NCBI RefSeq assembly: GCF_004138495.1
Contig: NZ_ML142849.1
Coordinates: 222,809 to 231,379, forward strand
From: Phytoactinopolyspora endophytica
GTDB taxonomy: Bacteria; Actinomycetota; Actinomycetes; Jiangellales; Jiangellaceae
Direction: 5' to 3'
Length of the DNA: 8,571 bases
The position numbers and the translations under genes were made by a program. Shown here in pieces: positions 7,154-8,571 of the stretch. The notes beneath the pieces were generated by a model. That model worked only from the letters and a program-made list of their open reading frames with translations, did no database searches and was not told where the DNA came from. Positions within the stretch are counted from its first letter, which is position 1. Every line of letters starts with the position of its first letter.

Positions 7154-8209
7154 ATGGCAAAGGTGAGTCTGCGGCGGAAGGTGATCGCGGCAGCGGAGGA
7201 CCTGCTCGAAGAGCAGCGGTATGTCTCGGCCGCAGATCTGCTCAGCGGGCTCGGCTGGGTCCATCCGGCCAACATCGAGCGATGGCGTACTGGCAAGATC
7301 AAGCATCTGCAGGACTTACTGCCCGTGCCACCTGAACGGCTGGCGGATGCTGTGGATCACCTCACTGAGTGGGCTCGCGAACGAGGCCTGCAACCACGCG
7401 AGGTCGAGTACATCGCGAGCACCCGCAGCCGCGAGCCGCTCACATTCATTGCGGGCGCCACCCCTGAAGACGAACGCGCCCTGCGAACCCACTGGTTTGC
7501 ACCGGACTACTCGCCCGCCCAAGTCGAGAAGGTCGTCGACCGGCAGAGCAAGCCTCCGGACCTGGTGGTGGTAATCCCGACAAAGGAATGGGCCTGTGCA
7601 TCATGCACCGCATCCGGCGACTTCCTCGTCATGGAGAACGACGAGCCGCTGTGCCTTGACTGTGCCGACATGGGACACCTGGAGTTCCTGCCGTCCGGCA
7701 ATACTGCCCTCACGCGGCGCGCGAAGAAGGCAAGCCAGCTCTCGGCCGTCGTCATCCGCTGGGCACGAAGTCGCAAGCGTTACGAACGCCAGGGCATTCT
7801 CGTCGAGGAGAGCGCGCTTGCGCATGCCGAGGAGCAGTGCCTCGCCGACGCCGACCTGCGGGAGCGTCGGCGCGAACGAGATCGGGAACGCCGTCAGCAC
7901 GAGGACGTCGAGTTCCAGGCACAGCTGGCGGCGGAGATCCTCCGGCTATACCCCGCGTGTCCTCCCGACCGGGCGGAGGCCATCGCACGGCATGCAGGCA
8001 CGCGCGGCAGCGGCAGGGTCGGACGTTCCGCCGCGGGACGGACCTTCGACCAGCGTGCAGTCACCCTCGCCGTCGTGGCCTCGGTGCGCCACACCGACAC
8101 GGACTACGACACGTTGCTGATGGCAGGCATGCCACGAGAGGACGCCCGCGACCGCGTAGCCACCGCCATCGACCACAAGCTGCACGAATGGCAGCAAACA
8201 CCCGCGTAG
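7154..8209 (+). CDS. DUF2293-containing protein with a four-cysteine knuckle
   Basis: A 351-residue protein of unknown function. The N-terminal part (about 1-80) is helical, with YVSAADLLSGLGWVHPANIERWRTGKI (23-49) resembling a conserved actinobacterial module. Residues 148-170 hold CASC...CLDC, two CxxC pairs 15 residues apart, a likely zinc knuckle. A charged linker (RERRRERDRERRQHE, 236-250) leads to the DUF2293 domain: LRLYPACPPDRAEAIARHA, RGSGRVGRSAAGRTFD, and VRHTDTDYDTLLMAGMPREDARDRV (about 263-335). The ATG at 7154 is the only good start before conserved sequence. The basic RGSGRVGRSAAGR loop and zinc knuckle would suit nucleic-acid binding, but that is inference. It is divergent from the lower-GC toxin-like operon with 176 bp between. 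The family call is confident and the function unknown. Confidence 0.88.
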   Translation: MAKVSLRRKVIAAAEDLLEEQRYVSAADLLSGLGWVHPANIERWRTGKIKHLQDLLPVPPERLADAVDHLTEWARERGLQPREVEYIASTRSREPLTFIAGATPEDERALRTHWFAPDYSPAQVEKVVDRQSKPPDLVVVIPTKEWACASCTASGDFLVMENDEPLCLDCADMGHLEFLPSGNTALTRRAKKASQLSAVVIRWARSRKRYERQGILVEESALAHAEEQCLADADLRERRRERDRERRQHEDVEFQAQLAAEILRLYPACPPDRAEAIARHAGTRGSGRVGRSAAGRTFDQRAVTLAVVASVRHTDTDYDTLLMAGMPREDARDRVATAIDHKLHEWQQTPA

Positions 8210-8261
8210 AGCGCAGGGCGAAACCTGAGTTGTCACTGACCTTCAGGCCGTCGCGCATCGC

Positions 8262-8280
8262 ATCCGTCCGGTTTACGGAT
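8262..8280. terminator. Weak hairpin in a convergent gap
   Basis: ATCCGT (8262-8267) and ACGGAT (8275-8280) pair perfectly around a 7-nt loop, at the stop codon of the minus-strand sigma-factor gene and 53 bp after the DUF2293 stop. A weaker pair, CCTGA (8224-8228) with TCAGG (8243-8247), lies between. Neither has a T-tract. Position between convergent genes is the main support. Confidence 0.25.
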
Positions 8281-8571
8281 CACTCTGGGTCCTGGGCGAG
8301 TTGGGAGGCTCGGACGTGGAGATATCTCTGCTCCGGGAGGCTGGCTGTCATCCTGGCCGCACGGAGGTAGTGCTCGCGGGCCTGATGTGGTTCCCCGGCC
8401 ATCTCCAGCAAGTGGCCCTGAACAGCATGGAGGCGGTGTGAGCGGCTCGCCCACTCGTCGTCTGCGAGGGTGCCGACGAGCGCGAGCCCGGCGAGTGGCC
8501 CATGTACCATCGCCACGGCGACGGCGCGGCTGAGAGTGACCACGGGGCTAGGAGCGATGCGCTCGAGCGTG
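8280..8571 (-). CDS. C-terminal part of a TPR-tailed ECF sigma factor (partial)
   Basis: The last 96 residues of a protein that continues beyond the right edge; its first codons here read LERIAPSPVV, with no start needed. The sequence VVTLSRAVAVAMVHGPLAGLALVGTLA, then RLHAVQGHLLEMAGEPHQAREHYLRAA and LPEQRYLHVRASQL, is the helical TPR-like tail of large ECF sigma factors of the DUF6596/ECF42 kind. In that group the tail, not a classical anti-sigma factor, is thought to control activity, and the usual neighbour is a YCII/DGPF-domain gene, which would lie outside this window. The sigma-2 and sigma-4 DNA-binding regions are not visible here. A GTG at 8543 would give a short protein but would split a conserved segment. 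The family call rests on the tail alone. Confidence 0.82.
   Translation of the reverse strand, partial: TLERIAPSPVVTLSRAVAVAMVHGPLAGLALVGTLADDEWASRSHRLHAVQGHLLEMAGEPHQAREHYLRAARMTASLPEQRYLHVRASQLAQDPE

Overview
The window reads as chromosomal DNA from a high-GC actinobacterium. Evidence: GC-rich third codon positions, GTG starts, several genes that look leaderless (a -10 hexamer ending 5-8 nt before the start codon with no Shine-Dalgarno), and protein families common in Streptosporangiales/Streptomycetales-type genomes (DUF2293, a TPR-tailed ECF sigma factor, a FrnE-type DsbA protein). No species can be named from the sequence. There are no RNA genes, insertion sequences or CRISPR arrays, and no gene-free stretch exceeds 300 bases.

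Layout. (1) 1-1523, plus strand: argG of the long, E. coli-like class, with a promoter and a possible ARG box just before a GTG start. (2) 1546-2384, minus strand: a cytoplasmic FrnE-type DsbA-fold oxidoreductase (CPWC) followed by a 59-residue protein carrying a CX4C pair. (3) 2485-3279, plus strand: a metallo-beta-lactamase-fold hydrolase resembling lactonases. (4) 3309-6226: a divergent cassette, with an Fsr-like MFS exporter on the minus strand and an AraC/NimR-like regulator on the plus strand, the latter overlapping an aminoglycoside-phosphotransferase-fold kinase by 4 bp. (5) 6312-6977, minus strand: a lower-GC two-gene module, a DUF6922-like partner and an AbiEii-like nucleotidyltransferase that appears to have lost its catalytic core in frame. 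(6) 7154-8209, plus strand: a DUF2293 protein with a four-cysteine knuckle. (7) 8280-8571, minus strand: the C-terminus of a large ECF sigma factor running off the right edge.

How they may work together. Region 4 looks like a self-contained detoxification unit: the regulator probably controls the exporter across 54 bp of shared DNA, and the kinase is translationally coupled to the regulator. In region 2 the oxidoreductase and the CX4C peptide are coupled and may form one redox unit whose two cysteine motifs are joined in some FrnE proteins. Region 5 looks like an acquired type IV toxin-antitoxin/Abi-like module whose toxin has decayed or been repurposed. The rest are independent genes, mostly in convergent or divergent pairs.

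All family assignments are from pattern recognition of translated sequence; no database search was run.
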